Origin: Streptococcus parasuis
GTDB taxonomy: Bacteria; Bacillota; Bacilli; Lactobacillales; Streptococcaceae
Direction: 5' to 3'
Length of the DNA stretch: 64,000 nt
Assembly (NCBI RefSeq): GCF_021654455.1
Contig: NZ_AP024276.1
Location: forward strand, 2,108,001-2,172,000
Under the pieces are notes generated by a model that had not been told where the DNA came from, made no database searches, and saw nothing but the letters and a program-made list of their open reading frames with translations. Made by a program: the position numbers and the translations under genes. Position 1 is the stretch's first letter, and each line of letters starts with the position of its first letter. Below are positions 63,758-64,000 of this stretch, one piece after another.

Positions 63758-64000
63758 TTATTGCTTTGTAAAAATCAGCTTATCTAATGTAGTTTCATTT
63801 GCATCAATTTCTGTCAAAGTAAGAGTTGGACCATTCAAGGTATAACTATCTGCTTCGCCATCAATGTAGGCAAGTTTTTTATCTAAATCAAAGATAACTT
63901 GTTCAATATCTTGATCTCCGTCTTTGTCAACTTCTGTCAAGGTTGCTTGATTCCCTTTTACAGTCAACGTGTAGGTGTTATTTCCAGATGTTGCTGCATA
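63758..64000 (-). CDS. 3' end of an unidentified gene (cut by window edge)
   Basis: The last 80 codons of a minus-strand gene that continues past 64000; an in-frame TTG at 63967 is not the true start. The product is acidic and strand-rich, with two similar segments (YTLTVKGNQATLTEVDKDGD and YTLNGPTLTLTEIDANETT), like a lipocalin-type or lipoprotein tail domain. Family not recognised. Confidence 0.65.
   Translation of the reverse strand, partial: YAATSGNNTYTLTVKGNQATLTEVDKDGDQDIEQVIFDLDKKLAYIDGEADSYTLNGPTLTLTEIDANETTLDKLIFTKQ

Overview
The window is a low-GC Firmicutes chromosome segment that I assign to Streptococcus suis. The reasons are a pilus island with three tandem class C sortases (srtBCD type) next to the four-gene srtF set (sipF, large ancillary pilin, major pilin, srtF), an argR/argS-mutS block, a pneumococcal-style mal regulon, and an nrdD-to-nrdG operon in streptococcal order. 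I see no rRNA, tRNA, CRISPR array, intact insertion sequence or prophage.

Layout. 1-5082: 5' part of a secreted surface-protein gene on the minus strand that runs off the left edge, a relic of a second copy of its start, and divergent srtB-srtC-srtD. 5178-13288: minus-strand srtF pilus operon (coiled-coil protein, SipF signal peptidase, 1500-residue ancillary pilin, major pilin, SrtF). 13289-14123: AT-rich spacer with a possible gene fragment. 14124-20143: anaerobic ribonucleotide reductase operon, nrdD, a 44-codon gene, a 5'-nucleotidase family protein, an oxidoreductase, an acetyltransferase, a tiny overlapping ORF and nrdG, preceded by two NrdR-like boxes. 20230-26172: DUF3021/LytTR pair, mutS, argR and divergent argS. 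26263-28194: MITE-like repeat, a secreted CHAP/SH3 wall hydrolase and two membrane proteins. 28200-37454: malQ, divergent from malX-malC-malD-malA-malR-pulA, with MalR/CcpA-like operators. 37599-43492: nrdI (NrdR-like boxes), yitT, aspS, ElaA-type acetyltransferase, aldo/keto reductase, glycosyltransferase. 43537-46149: C-terminal half of a GH3 glycosidase packed against an orphan histidine kinase, probably a deletion scar. 46187-53027: secreted phosphoesterase, fumarate-reductase-like lipoprotein, two thioredoxin-like proteins, a repeat element, rpsD with a structured leader, and a four-cysteine secreted protein in an operon with a membrane thioredoxin. 53062-64000: housekeeping block (veg, dnaB, rplI, gdpP, mnmG, NUDIX), an HxlR/SnoaL pair, mnmA, serine dehydratase, and the 3' end of an unidentified gene at the right edge.

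How the parts fit. The left third is surface assembly: SipF processes pilins, SrtF polymerises Sfp1 with Sfp2 as ancillary subunit, and SrtB-D stand without adjacent complete substrates. The mal block imports maltodextrin (MalX/C/D) and breaks it down in the cytoplasm (MalQ, PulA) under MalR. Ribonucleotide reduction appears at two loci, each with paired NrdR-like boxes on the same helical phase (41 bp and 31 bp apart).

The best candidate for something undescribed is the two-gene unit at 51816-52898: a small Sec-secreted protein with four cysteines followed by a membrane-anchored CPYC thioredoxin, behind a consensus promoter. It could be a disulfide-bonded bacteriocin or other secreted effector with its dedicated oxidoreductase. 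A paralogous thioredoxin lies about 2 kb away on the other side of rpsD.
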